In this document: positions 24,599-34,682 of the stretch, one piece after another | Numbering within the stretch: the first letter of the stretch is position 1 | Layout of the letters: each line of letters begins with the position of its first letter | Assembly (NCBI RefSeq): GCF_900048045.1 | Contig: NZ_LN999831.1 | Span: 186,001 to 250,000 of the forward strand | Source: Candidatus Mikella endobia | GTDB lineage: Bacteria; Pseudomonadota; Gammaproteobacteria; Enterobacterales; Enterobacteriaceae | Length of the DNA: 64,000 nucleotides | Direction of reading: 5' to 3' | Program-made: the position numbers and the translations under genes | Notes under the pieces: generated by a model | The model's database searches: none | What the model was told of the DNA's origin: nothing | The model's input: the letters and a program-made list of their open reading frames with translations, nothing else

Positions 24599-24623
24599 AA
24601 AAACTGCCAGAATAAATCTGGCA
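24599..24623 (-). terminator. Rho-independent terminator on the minus strand, now without a gene
   Basis: Read on the minus strand, TGCCAGA-TTTAT-TCTGGCA is a perfect 7-bp stem with a 5-base loop followed by GTTTTTATG. This is a textbook intrinsic terminator. The nearest minus-strand gene upstream is tsaA, about 860 bases away, so it probably ended a gene that has since decayed. Confidence 0.6.
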
Positions 24624-25372
24624 ATATATTACCCATATATTTATTCTAACCAAAAATACTAAATATTTTTTGCTAGTACATAGCGATGCTGTATTACTTG
24701 CAAAAGAATACTAAAAAAATTAACGGTGTAAATTATTATTTTTTTTAATAAATACTAACAACTTGGTATAATGTTAAATTATTAACATATTTATTCTAGT
24801 TAGTTGAAATTTTGTTGAACTACAGAAGCGTACACAGTTTTATGTAGTGACAGCTAGCACAGCAATTATTAATAATAATTACCATTACCTCCCCCACTGC
24901 TAGATAAATATGTTGTGAAAATTAAGATAGTTAGTATCGGTACAATAGCTATCAATATTGGAATTCTAAGAAAAATGTGAGTGACAATATCCAGATTAAT
25001 GCTGTCATAAAAAAATTAAAATTATTTTTATCTCTGCCCAAATCATGTTGGGCTCATTATTGATTATTCATTCAAAATACTACTTAAATTAATAATTATA
25101 AATTTTTTGTCACTAATGCTAACTGCTAAAGTTATTAAGTATTAAGTTAAATTCTATTATTACAAGGGTTTCTGGGTTATTACTTAATAATAGATCTCAC
25201 ATCATAGACAAATAAATATATTAATAGAAAATTTATTCGTAATGGTCTCTCTTACCTTAAAGATACTACTAAATAATTTTTTATAACTTTTAGCAGGAAT
25301 AAAAATTTTTTTTATAGATTGCCAAATATTTTTATTTCTAACTAAAGAAGATTTTCATCTTGCAGCTACTGA

Positions 25373-25401
25373 ATGCGCTGGGGTAATAACAACCAGCGCA
25401 T
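25373..25401. repeat. Perfect 9-bp GC-rich inverted repeat downstream of tsaA
   Basis: ATGCGCTGG (25373-25381) pairs perfectly with CCAGCGCAT (25393-25401) across an 11-base loop. It is 80-110 bases past the tsaA stop. Neither side has a T-run, so it is not a standard intrinsic terminator. Its GC content stands out from the surrounding sequence, so it may stabilise the tsaA mRNA 3' end. Confidence 0.55.
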
Positions 25402-25482
25402 AACAAGAAGATAAAAATTATCGCTCAAGCAATCTAGAGTAGAGGAACCTTATTCAGTGCATACGTTTTCTGCAGAACCTAA

Positions 25483-26085
25483 TTACAACTTATTAAAGTT
25501 CTTAGATAAATATGCAGAAATACCTTCAGGTGAAGGTATCATACCTTCTTGACCTGGGTACCATTGTGCTGGACATACTTTACCATTTTTTAGATGATAA
25601 AGCAGAGCGTCGACCATACGTATCATTTCGTCAATATTGCGACCTAGCGGTAAGTCATTTACGACTTGATGACGTATGATACCTTCTTTATCAATTAAAA
25701 ATGACCCGCGTAACGCTATACCCATGTTAGGATGTTCAATATTATAAGCTTTGATGATTTCTCTTTTTATGTCTGCAACCATCGGATATTGTACTGGTCC
25801 AATACCGCCTTTTTCGATAGGCATTTGACGCCAAGCATTGTGTACAAACTCCGAGTCAACAGAAACGCCTATAATCTCTACTTCTCTTTTTTGAAAATCT
25901 ACGTAACTTTTATCAAAAGCAATTAATTCAGATGGACATACAAAAGTAAAATCCATTGGCCAAAAGAAAATAACCGCCATCTTACCTTTTGTTTGAGCTT
26001 TCATATTAAAATTGTTAATTATTTTACCATTACCTAGTACAGCAGATGCTGTAAAATCTGGAGCTGGAAGAGTAACTAATATCAT
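25483..26085 (-). CDS. tsaA: Typical 2-Cys peroxiredoxin (thiol alkyl hydroperoxide reductase)
   Basis: A 200-aa Prx1-class peroxidase that reduces hydrogen and organic peroxides. The peroxidatic Cys is in DFTFVCPSE (about residue 50) and the resolving Cys in GKVCPAQWYPG (about 171). It is longer than classical AhpC and resembles the tsaA gene that, as I recall, lies beside queA-tgt in Salmonella; here it also precedes a queA fossil and tgt. No ahpF-type reductase is nearby, so thioredoxin is the likely reductant. Confidence 0.93.
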   Translation of the reverse strand: MILVTLPAPDFTASAVLGNGKIINNFNMKAQTKGKMAVIFFWPMDFTFVCPSELIAFDKSYVDFQKREVEIIGVSVDSEFVHNAWRQMPIEKGGIGPVQYPMVADIKREIIKAYNIEHPNMGIALRGSFLIDKEGIIRHQVVNDLPLGRNIDEMIRMVDALLYHLKNGKVCPAQWYPGQEGMIPSPEGISAYLSKNFNKL

Positions 26086-26358
26086 TTTTTATCCTCAAAG
26101 AATATTTACAGAGTTAAATTTAACATAAATAGTATAACGACATTTTTATAATTAAATAAATTTAAAATATCTTATTTTATATCAGATGATTAGTATCATT
26201 TAGTATTTTTGAGGATCTTTTATAAAAAATTACCGTAAATAAAGATGATAATTTCTATTATCTAGAGAATATTTCTGCTAATAATTTTAATGTAACAAGA
26301 AATTAAGGCTAGTTACTTATTGTAAAAAAGCTATTTATCATATCTATAAAATTAAGCT

Positions 26359-27045
26359 GTGATATTTGTTACTAATTTTAATTTTTATTTACTATCTTAT
26401 TGCTAGTTATCCTAAAACTAAACGTAATAATTGTCGTATCTTTTGACAGACAGGTACGCGCATCTACTGAGATAACTAAAAAATTAAATTTTGGTATTGG
26501 TACTTAATAATACTAAAATAATTCACGCACGTGAATTGGGTCGCAAAGTCAGCGGCGTAAAAATTGAAGTAGAAAAATTATTAATGAGAAACAAGTATTT
26601 ATGTATTTACGTGCCAGACACTTAAAAATAGAGATGTGCTGCTGCCTATACTTTCCTACCTCTAAATATATTAAGACACAGAAAAAATCTGGGTGCCGTA
26701 GCGGCGCTAATTGCTGGTCTCTATTTTGAAAAATTATTACATTACTTACTACTTTATGCGCTAAAGGTATTCCCATTACCTACTAGCAGTAAGCACTATA
26801 CTGTATGTTTTCAGTGCTGCTTAATTGGAAAAAATAATACCTTTTTTGGCAATACTAATATTTTTATTTTTGAATTTATTTAAGATATAATTTTAGCATT
26901 AGTGACGCACTCAATTTCCAGAAGTCTACTTAGGTTATAATTAACATTCGCTGATTATCTTCATACTATGGCTGCTTATCTGGAAGCTATAACACAGAAG
27001 TATAGTTGTTTCACAGAGATGTCATGTTTATTACTCATACTTTTA
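26359..27045 (+). pseudogene. queA: Fossil of S-adenosylmethionine:tRNA ribosyltransferase-isomerase
   Basis: The gap before tgt reads as QueA in pieces across frames: VTNFNFYLLSY then ASYPKTKRNNCR (for AHYPMPERSSCR), NTKIIHARELGRKVSGVKIE (for [20 protein letters not shown]), LGAVAALIAGLYFEKLL (for PGAVAAPTAGLHFDEPLL), DYLHTMAAYLEAITQKY (for GYQHTMNAYKAAVEEKY), and DVMFITH. Many stops and several frameshifts break it. Order, spacing and strand match the ancestral queA-tgt pair. It cannot make a functional enzyme. An antisense frame over it is a shadow. Confidence 0.93.
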
Positions 27046-27231
27046 CTATTAAGTACATATTAACTCGTAATGGATAAAATTTCTATATTTTTTTAATTAT
27101 TGAAAACAAATTCACGTAGTTTTTATATAATGATTTATATAAAAATATAAGAAAGAAAGATATACAGATAGATTATCTGATCAGAATATATTATATATAA
27201 TAATTATGAATATTTTTCTATAGTTGAATAA

Positions 27232-28359
<1,128 letters not shown>

Positions 28360-28712
28360 CTTACCTCATTTAGTTAAGTTAATAAATTTTTTATTGTCAA
28401 GGCTATTATTTATTGCTACTACAACTCTTATTTCATCAAAATAAGATAACCATTATTATTATTAATTTTTTGGGGATTCATATTAAAGTTTCTAATATTT
28501 ATTTAAAAAAACGTGCTCAAATACATAAGGCATTAATAAAGTATCTTTTTTAGGGATAGAATCCTCGTGTATGGTATTTGTGCTGGGTTCAGCTATATTT
28601 TTGACGCTCACCAGTAGAGAAGGATGCCCAATAGCTTAGAAACTTGCAGTTCTAGCTACTTGCTAGAAAAAATAGTTATTTTAATTGTATATTTCTATAA
28701 AATAGGATCACT
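28360..28712. other. Non-coding gap tgt-ribH (site of lost yajC-secDF, nrdR, ribD)
   Basis: About 350 bases stand where Escherichia has yajC, secD, secF, several other genes, nrdR and ribD. I could not align any part convincingly to those proteins. The ribosome binding site AGGATCAC precedes ribH at its right end. Confidence 0.5.
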
Positions 28713-29186
28713 ATGAAAATTATTGAAGGTATTATTACAGCCCCAAATGCACATATCGCAATTGCCATTGCGCGATTTAATCATTTCATAAACGACAGCC
28801 TACTTTTTGGTGCTGTAGATGCTTTAAAAAGAATTGGTCAAGTTCCTAATGACAATATTACTGTTATTTGGGTCCCAGGAGCATACGAATTGCCATTAGC
28901 AGTTAGTGCTTTATCTTTAATGAAAACTTATGATGCTATTATAGCATTAGGTACAGTTATACGTGGTGGTACAAATCATTTTGAATTCATTGCCAGAGAA
29001 TGCAGTGCTGGTATATCAGCAGTTGCTGCACGTACTACTATACCTATCTCATTTGGAGTACTAACTACTGATAGTATTGAGCAGGCTATTGAGCGTGCAG
29101 GTACTAAAGCGGGCAATAAGGGCGCCGAAGCAGCAATGACTGCGCTTGAAATGATTAACGTATTGCAAGCTATTAAAAAGCAATAA
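28713..29186 (+). CDS. ribH: 6,7-dimethyl-8-ribityllumazine synthase
   Basis: Lumazine synthase (157 aa, also called ribE in Escherichia) condenses the ribityl-pyrimidine with dihydroxybutanone phosphate, the penultimate step of riboflavin synthesis. [28 protein letters not shown] (with the catalytic His) and [15 protein letters not shown] are diagnostic. It lies 12 bases before nusB. ribD, normally upstream, is absent from this locus. Confidence 0.98.
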   Translation: MKIIEGIITAPNAHIAIAIARFNHFINDSLLFGAVDALKRIGQVPNDNITVIWVPGAYELPLAVSALSLMKTYDAIIALGTVIRGGTNHFEFIARECSAGISAVAARTTIPISFGVLTTDSIEQAIERAGTKAGNKGAEAAMTALEMINVLQAIKKQ

Positions 29187-29198
29187 AAGGTAATTGGA

Positions 29199-29621
29199 AT
29201 GAAATCAGCTTCTCGTCGCCGTGCTCGAGAATGTGCAGTACAAGCGCTTTATTCTTGGCAATTATCGCATAATAATATTTTAGATATTGAAAACCAATTT
29301 TTAACTGAGTGGAACACTTCATCTATAGGTTGTATGGAATATTTTAGAAAAATATATGCTGGTACTGCAAAAAATGCTAAAGAGATAGATAATATTATGG
29401 CTCCATATCTGTCACGTAAGTTGAAAGAACTAAACCATATAGAGCGTGCTGTATTAAGAATAGCAATATTTGAATTAAGTAAATGTCAAGATGTACCGTA
29501 TAAGGTCGCTATTAATGAAGCTATCGAGCTAGCTAAAACTTTCGGTGCCGAAAATAGTTATAAGTTTATTAATAGTGTCCTTGACAAAGTTGCTATGAAA
29601 ATTAGTCTAAAGAAAATATAA
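29199..29621 (+). CDS. nusB: Transcription antitermination factor NusB
   Basis: NusB (140 aa) binds boxA RNA with S10 in the rRNA antitermination complex. [19 protein letters not shown] is the N-terminal signature and [18 protein letters not shown] the conserved C-terminal helix pair. It is co-directional with ribH. thiL and pgpA, normally downstream, are missing. SuhB, another member of the same antitermination complex, is also in this window. Confidence 0.97.
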   Translation: MKSASRRRARECAVQALYSWQLSHNNILDIENQFLTEWNTSSIGCMEYFRKIYAGTAKNAKEIDNIMAPYLSRKLKELNHIERAVLRIAIFELSKCQDVPYKVAINEAIELAKTFGAENSYKFINSVLDKVAMKISLKKI

Positions 29622-29657
29622 TATATTTCAGAAAAATATCCGTGCCGTACCTTATCT

Positions 29658-29697
29658 ATCCCAGATAAATATACTCATTTACTGGGATTAGCTTTTA
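29658..29697 (+). terminator. Possible terminator after ribH-nusB
   Basis: ATCCCAG (29658-29664) pairs with CTGGGAT (29682-29688), with AT pairs possible inside the loop, followed by TAGCTTTT. The loop is long and the T-run short, so this is a weak call. The position just after nusB supports it. Confidence 0.35.
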
Positions 29698-29742
29698 AGC
29701 GCTTTGGGTAATAAATACTAAACTAAATTAATAGTTCTCCAT

Positions 29743-31221
29743 ATGAAATTTATTATTAAACTGTTTCCTGAAATAATGATAAAAAGTAAATCTGTAAGAT
29801 TGCATTTTATAAAAATACTTACAAGTAATATCCGCAATATTCTTAAAAATTACTATAAATCTGTAGCTGTAGTTCGTTATTGGGATCGTATAGAAGTATG
29901 CATAAAAAATAAACAAGATCGCACACAGGTGACTAGTATCTTGAATAAGATTCCTGGTATTCATCACGTAGAAATAGTAGAAGAAAGCACTTGGAAAAAT
30001 ATACATGATATTTATTTACAAACTTTGAAAAGATATAGTAATCTACTTATTGGTAAAAGTTTTTGCGTGCGGGTGAAACGGCGTGGTACTCAATATTTTA
30101 CATCTCAAGATGTAGAACGCTATATAGGCAGTTATTTAAGTAAAAATATTCATAACACGGAAATTAAACTCAAAAATCCAGATAAACAGATACTACTGGA
30201 AATAAATAACAATCGACTACTGTTTATAGCGGAACGTTTTGAAGGATTAGGAGGTTTTCCTATAGGTACTCAAGAAAATGTGCTATCGCTCATTTCTGGA
30301 GGATTCGATTCTGGTGTTTCAAGCTATATGATGATGCGTCGCGGTTGCAAGGTAAATTATTGTTTTTTTAATCTTGGAGGTAATATTCCAGAAATAGGAG
30401 TACGTCAAACAGCTTATCATTTATGGTATCGCTTTGGATTATCACATAAAGTACGCTTCATATCTATAAATTTTGCATCGATAGTGAATGAAATTCTGAC
30501 GAAAGTAAATTGTCATCAAATGGGGATAGTGCTAAAACGTATGATGATACGCGCAGCATCCTCTATCGCGGAACGATACGGTATTCAAGCACTAGTAATG
30601 GGCGAATCTATGGGACAAGTTTCTAGCCAAACTCTCACTAACATGCGCTTAATAGATAATGTTTCTAATATTCTTATATTACGTCCTTTAATATCTCATG
30701 ATAAAGAACATATTATAAAAATAGCGAAACAGATTGGTACAGAAGAATATGCGATTCAGATGCCTGAATTTTGTGGTATCCTTTCTAAAAAGCCAACAGT
30801 ACGGGCTGTAAAAAACTATCTAGAACAAGAAGAAAAAAAATTAAATTTAGAAATATTGTATAATGCGATAACTAAAGCGCAAGTACTAAATATCAGAGAT
30901 ATTCTTCTTAACAAGAACACTCTCCCCAATAACTTTAACGAAGTTGAAACTATCGCTGAATTAGGTAAAGAAGATATTGTGTTAGATATTCGTTTCTTAG
31001 ATGAACAAGAATTAAGTCCATTAATTTTAAATAATATTCAGGTACAGACCATACCGTTCTATAAACTAAACAGTCAATTTAGTAAACTAGATCAAAATAA
31101 ATCATATTTATTATATTGTAATAGTGGATTTATGAGTCGTCTGCAAGCTATGTATTTACATGAGCAAGGTTTTAATAACGTGAAAATTTATTGTCCAATA
31201 AATAACAAACCAGATAAATAA
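29743..31221 (+). CDS. thiI: tRNA 4-thiouridine synthase / thiazole sulfur carrier ThiI
   Basis: ThiI (492 aa) adenylates U8 of tRNA and transfers sulfur received from IscS; in enterobacteria it also feeds thiamine thiazole synthesis. Order of domains: NFLD/THUMP, PP-loop ([20 protein letters not shown], about residue 185), and a C-terminal rhodanese domain with the active Cys in [17 protein letters not shown] (about 464). The second Cys is in [13 protein letters not shown]. Everything needed is present and iscS, its donor, is at 42.9 kb. Confidence 0.97.
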   Translation: MKFIIKLFPEIMIKSKSVRLHFIKILTSNIRNILKNYYKSVAVVRYWDRIEVCIKNKQDRTQVTSILNKIPGIHHVEIVEESTWKNIHDIYLQTLKRYSNLLIGKSFCVRVKRRGTQYFTSQDVERYIGSYLSKNIHNTEIKLKNPDKQILLEINNNRLLFIAERFEGLGGFPIGTQENVLSLISGGFDSGVSSYMMMRRGCKVNYCFFNLGGNIPEIGVRQTAYHLWYRFGLSHKVRFISINFASIVNEILTKVNCHQMGIVLKRMMIRAASSIAERYGIQALVMGESMGQVSSQTLTNMRLIDNVSNILILRPLISHDKEHIIKIAKQIGTEEYAIQMPEFCGILSKKPTVRAVKNYLEQEEKKLNLEILYNAITKAQVLNIRDILLNKNTLPNNFNEVETIAELGKEDIVLDIRFLDEQELSPLILNNIQVQTIPFYKLNSQFSKLDQNKSYLLYCNSGFMSRLQAMYLHEQGFNNVKIYCPINNKPDK

Positions 31222-31830
31222 TATATTTAGTAATTTTTATAGTTATAGTAACATGGGATTATAAGTTATTTTAATTTAATAATATCTTGAGTATAAATGA
31301 ATAGTTAGCACTAATTTTAATTAGATAATATAATTGTATTATTGGTTAATGTAGTTGTTGTCCCATGAAATCTTACTTCATTAGGTAAATAACAGCAACT
31401 TAGATCTAGGTTATCTATTGATGCCTCGGAAATTTACCAGTAACGCTATAGTAATTTTAAAATTAAAAATATTTACTTCTCTAGTAAAAGGTAGCTAGCA
31501 GTACTGGCGTCCAGTAGTCTGCTTGCTCAGAAAATTCCACAATATTGCTACCTACGTACGATTGATATTTATGATAGAGATATGTATGTTTATGTTATAA
31601 TAAGAAACTTAGTGAGAATGATAGATAAATTTTTAAAGTTTTTATAGCAATCAGTTTCGTTAATTTATTAAATTACAAATTTTTAAAAAAATTTTGAGAT
31701 ACTACTATTAATTTACTATTTAAAGTTCTTTAATTATTATAGTTAATGACTTAGCAAATATTTACTAAAATATAAGCAATAAATGACAACTAATTAAGAA
31801 TTAATTATTTTCTATGAGGTCACATATAAA
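31222..31830. other. Non-coding gap thiI-aroQ
   Basis: About 610 AT-rich bases at a junction between the thiI and aroQ-accBC neighbourhoods. I read no remnant of yajL, panE or csrD-type genes. The right end contains a GAGG sequence about 12 bases before the aroQ start. Confidence 0.5.
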
Positions 31831-32334
31831 TTGAAGGAAGATCATTGCATAATAACTAATAAGTTTCATATTCATTTTCTAAATGGACCGAACCTAAATT
31901 TACTTGGTATCCGCGAGCCAAATAAGTATGGTCATATCAATCTGACGGAGATAATATCGGATTTAAATACTTTGGCTGGTAGATTAGGTGTAAAAATTAG
32001 CCATTTTCAATCTAATGCGGAACATGCTCTAATTGACTATATCCATCAAGAGAGATTGAATACTGATTTTATAGTAATAAACCCTGCAGCATTTACTCAT
32101 ACTAGCATCGCTATACGAGATGCATTATTAGCCGTAACTATACCATTTATTGAGATTCATCTCTCAAATGTGCATGCACGGGAACCTTTCCGTTATCATT
32201 CTTATTTTTCAGATATTGCTGTTGGAGTAATATGCGGCCTTGGCGCTGATGGTTATCATTTTGCTTTACAGACAGCAATAAAGTATCTGTCCACATCCCC
32301 TAGTATGGAGCCCCAAAATCATGGACATTCGTAA
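31831..32334 (+). CDS. aroQ: 3-dehydroquinate dehydratase, type II
   Basis: AroQ (167 aa as drawn) makes 3-dehydroshikimate in the shikimate pathway. [19 protein letters not shown] and the active-site segment [17 protein letters not shown] are conserved. No ATG fits; TTG 31831 is the only reasonable start. The last codons (PQNHGHS) run into the start of the accB fossil in another frame, so the native stop seems to have been lost and the C-terminus is about a dozen residues too long. Escherichia uses the unrelated AroD instead, so the ancestor belonged to a lineage with aroQ before accB. Confidence 0.93.
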   Translation: MKEDHCIITNKFHIHFLNGPNLNLLGIREPNKYGHINLTEIISDLNTLAGRLGVKISHFQSNAEHALIDYIHQERLNTDFIVINPAAFTHTSIAIRDALLAVTIPFIEIHLSNVHAREPFRYHSYFSDIAVGVICGLGADGYHFALQTAIKYLSTSPSMEPQNHGHS

Positions 32335-32527
32335 AATTAAAAAATGAATTGAACTTATTAAAAAATAAGTAAGTCATATCAAAGTAACTTCTGTTGCAGA
32401 AGAAACAGTCAGATAAATAATCACGTTGTATTGTATACTGGAAGGACGTTGTCGTATTGAAACTATGATAATAAGGAACCAAATATCATCCTAGTTGTCT
32501 GGGTAAAATATGATAAAAGCCCAACCA
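32321..32527 (+). pseudogene. accB: Fossil of biotin carboxyl carrier protein of acetyl-CoA carboxylase
   Basis: The frame starts MDIRKIKK, then a stop, IELIKK, a stop, and VTSVAEETVR, matching AccB residues 1-34 ([14 protein letters not shown]... EISEGEESVR). Further on, IETMIIRNQISS followed by LSG and MIKAQP corresponds to the biotinyl domain [20 protein letters not shown]. The biotin-accepting Lys of EAMKM is replaced and the middle of the gene is deleted. It lies in the ancestral place between aroQ and accC. Confidence 0.92.
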
Positions 32528-32823
32528 TTACTAGATAAAAGTTACTCATAGCGGTGAAATTACTTAGCGTATTCTGCATGCATGCCATGCCACTGGGGGT
32601 AACTATCGCAATTCAACGACATATCGTAATATAAAATATACGTACGCTGCAGATGATACAGGACCGACACTGTCAGTTAAAAGTATAACAGATTTTAGTT
32701 ATGGTAAGTATGAAAAACGTACTTCCCGAACTTAGAATATTCAAACAAATATAGATATTGACAATCATGAATGACTAATTTAGCAAGATAGTACTAATGC
32801 GGGAATTACTTAAGAAAAGATAA
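32528..32823 (+). pseudogene. accC: Fossil of biotin carboxylase
   Basis: The sequence starts LLDK for MLDK, continues in broken frames as IAVKLL (for IANRGEIALRIL), then KYTYAADDTGPTLSVKS (for [20 protein letters not shown]). It then jumps to the extreme C-terminus, IQTNIDI and TIMND, ELLKKR (for IKTNVDLQIRIMND...LEKKLGL). About 1 kb of coding sequence has been deleted between the two ends. With accA and accB also broken, acetyl-CoA carboxylase cannot be made from these loci. Confidence 0.9.
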
Positions 32824-32864
32824 ATTGTTTCAATTAATTTCATGAAATTAAATTTAAATAAAAA

Positions 32865-32887
32865 CTCTGCAACTTATGGTTGCAGAG
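32865..32887. repeat. Strong hairpin downstream of the accC fossil
   Basis: CTCTGCAAC (32865-32873) pairs perfectly with GTTGCAGAG (32879-32887) around a 5-base loop. It lies 40 bases past the accC fossil stop, so it may be the old accBC terminator or mRNA-end hairpin; no T-run follows on the plus strand. Confidence 0.5.
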
Positions 32888-32934
32888 GCATAAATAAATT
32901 AATCAATTTACTTACTAGGCGGACTAGAAACTTT

Positions 32935-32959
32935 TCCTTGTCAAGTTATCTGACAAGGA
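32935..32959. repeat. Strong hairpin between the accC fossil and fis
   Basis: TCCTTGTCA (32935-32943) pairs perfectly with TGACAAGGA (32951-32959) around a 7-base loop. It stands 48 bases after the previous hairpin. No T-run follows on the plus strand; on the minus strand AAAAGTTTC follows. Role unknown. Confidence 0.5.
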
Positions 32960-33084
32960 TCGGTAGAGATGTAAAATTACATAAATTGCTCTATTTTAAA
33001 AAATATGTTATTATACATACATATTATTTTATTGATATTTAATTTTTATGCTGATGCTTTTTTACAGTTAAAGAAAAGTATTTT

Positions 33085-33153
33085 AGCTAAAATTAATGCC
33101 AGATAACGGATGAAAGCAATTTAGAGACATATTAGATACATTATTTGCCAATG
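33085..33153 (+). pseudogene. dusB: Possible C-terminal scrap of tRNA-dihydrouridine synthase B
   Basis: Directly upstream of fis, where dusB always stands in enterobacteria, the frames read NAR-RMKAI and [10 protein letters not shown], resembling the DusB terminus (TFNAIEDASEQLEALEAYFENF). The match is short and weak, and rests mainly on position. Confidence 0.35.
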
Positions 33154-33174
33154 ATAAAAAGAGAGCAGAAAAAT

Positions 33175-33471
33175 ATGTTTGAACCACGTCTAAATTCTAA
33201 AGTACTAACTATTTCCACCGTTAATTCTAAAAATCAAGTAATACAAAAACCATTGCGTGATTCAGTAAAAAAAGCATTAAGAAATTATTTTTTTCAATTA
33301 AATGGTCAAGTGGTCAACGATCTTTATGAACTGTTGTTATCCGAAGTAGAACAGCCTCTATTGGATATAGTCATGCAATATACTCGTGGAAATCAAACAC
33401 GTGCATCCCAAATAATGGGTATTAATCGCGGTACTTTGCGTAACAAATTAAAAAAATACAGTATGAACTGA
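33175..33471 (+). CDS. fis: DNA-binding protein Fis
   Basis: Fis is the 98-aa nucleoid protein that bends DNA and activates stable-RNA promoters. I chose ATG 33175 because the protein then starts [18 protein letters not shown] and has exactly the Escherichia length. The C-terminal helix-turn-helix [20 protein letters not shown] is intact. dusB, its usual operon partner, is nearly erased. Keeping Fis is notable because reduced symbionts discard most regulators. Confidence 0.98.
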   Translation: MFEPRLNSKVLTISTVNSKNQVIQKPLRDSVKKALRNYFFQLNGQVVNDLYELLLSEVEQPLLDIVMQYTRGNQTRASQIMGINRGTLRNKLKKYSMN

Positions 33472-33676
33472 TATCAGTAATTTAAATTTTTAGAAGATAC
33501 AATATAAAATTAATGAAAAAAAACCTATGTGAAAGTATGATTCGTTCGTATCTATAGTTGTCTTATAATAATGATATGCTTAATGCAAATAATATGTCGT
33601 AGTTATTGTATTTAGTTGTCAGTATAAGTACAATTTTCGTACTATTTATTACGTTCCTTACTTCTCTAGGCTTGGA

Positions 33677-33700
33677 TTAGTTTCTTTGATAGGAAACTAA
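33677..33700 (+). promoter_or_regulatory. Hairpin in the rpsF leader
   Basis: TTAGTTTC (33677-33684) pairs with GAAACTAA (33693-33700) around an 8-base loop, 26 bases before the rpsF ATG and just upstream of its TAAGGAG ribosome binding site. Enterobacterial rpsF leaders bind S6-S18 for autoregulation, but I do not see the CCG motif of that element, so the function is open. Confidence 0.35.
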
Positions 33701-33726
33701 ATAATAATACGTAAGGAGCCATTTTT

Positions 33727-34116
33727 ATGCGTCATTATGAAATAATTTTTATGGTTCATCCTGACCATAGTGAACAGATTGCAAATATGATAGAAAACTA
33801 TAGCTCTCTTATTACTAGTGCTAAAGGCCATATCTATCGTCTAGAAGATTGGGGACGCCGTCAGCTAGCTTACCCTATTAATAAACTGCATAAAGCATAC
33901 TATGTTCTTTTAAATATAGAAGCCCCGCAGAAAGTAATCGAGAAGCTAGAAAAAATTTTGGACTTGAATGATATAGTTATACGAAGTATAATTATACGTG
34001 TTAAGCAACCGATAACTGAAGCTTCTCCGATGTTTAAAGCTAAAGATGAACGCCGCGATCGTCGTGAAGATTTTAATGAAGTAAATGCAAATTCTGATAC
34101 TTTAGATTATGAATAG
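33727..34116 (+). CDS. rpsF: 30S ribosomal protein S6
   Basis: S6 (129 aa) binds S18 on the 30S platform. [17 protein letters not shown] and [20 protein letters not shown] are the family signatures. The C-terminal tail is acidic and ends [10 protein letters not shown]. It is preceded by a clear TAAGGAG. It begins the rpsF-priB-rpsR-rplI operon, of which priB is now a fossil. Confidence 0.98.
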   Translation: MRHYEIIFMVHPDHSEQIANMIENYSSLITSAKGHIYRLEDWGRRQLAYPINKLHKAYYVLLNIEAPQKVIEKLEKILDLNDIVIRSIIIRVKQPITEASPMFKAKDERRDRREDFNEVNANSDTLDYE

Positions 34117-34146
34117 TGAAATATTTATGATAAAGGCTAACTTTTA

Positions 34147-34398
34147 ATGAATGCTCTCTGGAACTGTGCCAGAGTCTATTAGGTATTCTTTATTTCTTAT
34201 TTTCAGTTTATAATTGAGCACTTTGCTGCATAAAACGGGATTATTACGTAAAGTGCTGAAGTAGCCAATAAAAAAACATACATTAGTTCACATCAGTTAG
34301 TGCGTTACTGTAAATTGTTTTATCAGTTGCCATAAAATAGATAATAACATCAGTAACATAGTATTGCTCTGCTGAACAAATTGATTTCATAAATTATG
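34147..34398 (+). pseudogene. priB: Fossil of primosomal replication protein N (PriB)
   Basis: In the priB slot between rpsF and rpsR the frames read LSGTVPES (for LSGTVCRAP), QFIIEHFAA (for QFVLEHRSV), and VTVNCFISCHKIDNNISNIV (for [20 protein letters not shown]). At least two frameshifts and several stops break it. The length of the ancestral gene is almost unchanged, so decay is recent relative to deletion. Translation of rpsR downstream relies on its own GGAG. Confidence 0.93.
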
Positions 34399-34410
34399 GA
34401 GAATAGCTCT

Positions 34411-34638
34411 ATGACACGTTATTTTCGTCGCAGTAAATTCTGCCGGTTCACAGCGGAGGGAATTATTGATATAGATTACAAAGACATCTCTATACTAAAA
34501 AATTATATTACAGAAAGTAGTAAAATTGTTCCTAGCAGAATAACTGGAACTCGTGCTAAATATCAACGTCAGTTAGCTCGTGCGATAAAGCGTGCACGCT
34601 ATCTTGCTCTCTTACCGTATACTGATTGTCATCAGTAA
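34411..34638 (+). CDS. rpsR: 30S ribosomal protein S18
   Basis: S18 begins (M)[16 protein letters not shown] and contains [20 protein letters not shown] and [15 protein letters not shown] start at ATG 34411, which gives 75 aa as in Escherichia and follows a GGAG; the ATG five codons earlier is not supported by the family. It forms a heterodimer with S6. Confidence 0.97.
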   Translation: MTRYFRRSKFCRFTAEGIIDIDYKDISILKNYITESSKIVPSRITGTRAKYQRQLARAIKRARYLALLPYTDCHQ

Positions 34639-34682
34639 TTATTACTTTTTTCCCACCACTAATTGTTAGAGAAAATAAAGCA

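Larger units (their letters stand above)
24255..25482. other. Long non-coding gap endA-tsaA
   Basis: About 1.2 kb without an acceptable gene. It contains a clear minus-strand terminator (24599-24623), a GC-rich 6-bp hairpin GCCCAA/TTGGGC at 25036-25053, and a 9-bp GC-rich inverted repeat at 25373-25401. A minus-strand frame at about 25010-24869 without a start codon would encode a hydrophobic stretch followed by SSSGGGNGNYY; I could not identify it. Confidence 0.5.

Noticed and set aside
24869-24895. Possible thr-operon-like leader peptide (ATTACCATTACC run)
   Set aside because: The ACC/ATT run is short, has no start codon in a suitable frame and no thrA remnant after it; the run is better explained by chance in AT-rich DNA.
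24869-25010. Minus-strand hydrophobic frame ending SSSGGGNGNYY as secG
   Set aside because: A neighbouring frame has MTALIWIL, faintly like SecG, but the order of Gly-rich and hydrophobic parts is wrong and secG is not expected here.
26549-26776. 75-codon minus-strand frame in the tgt-tsaA gap
   Set aside because: It is antisense to the queA fossil, which explains the residual codon-like structure.
32842-33042. 66-codon frame between the accC fossil and fis
   Set aside because: It spans both strong hairpins, lacks a good ribosome binding site, is Asn/Lys-rich, and resembles no protein I know.
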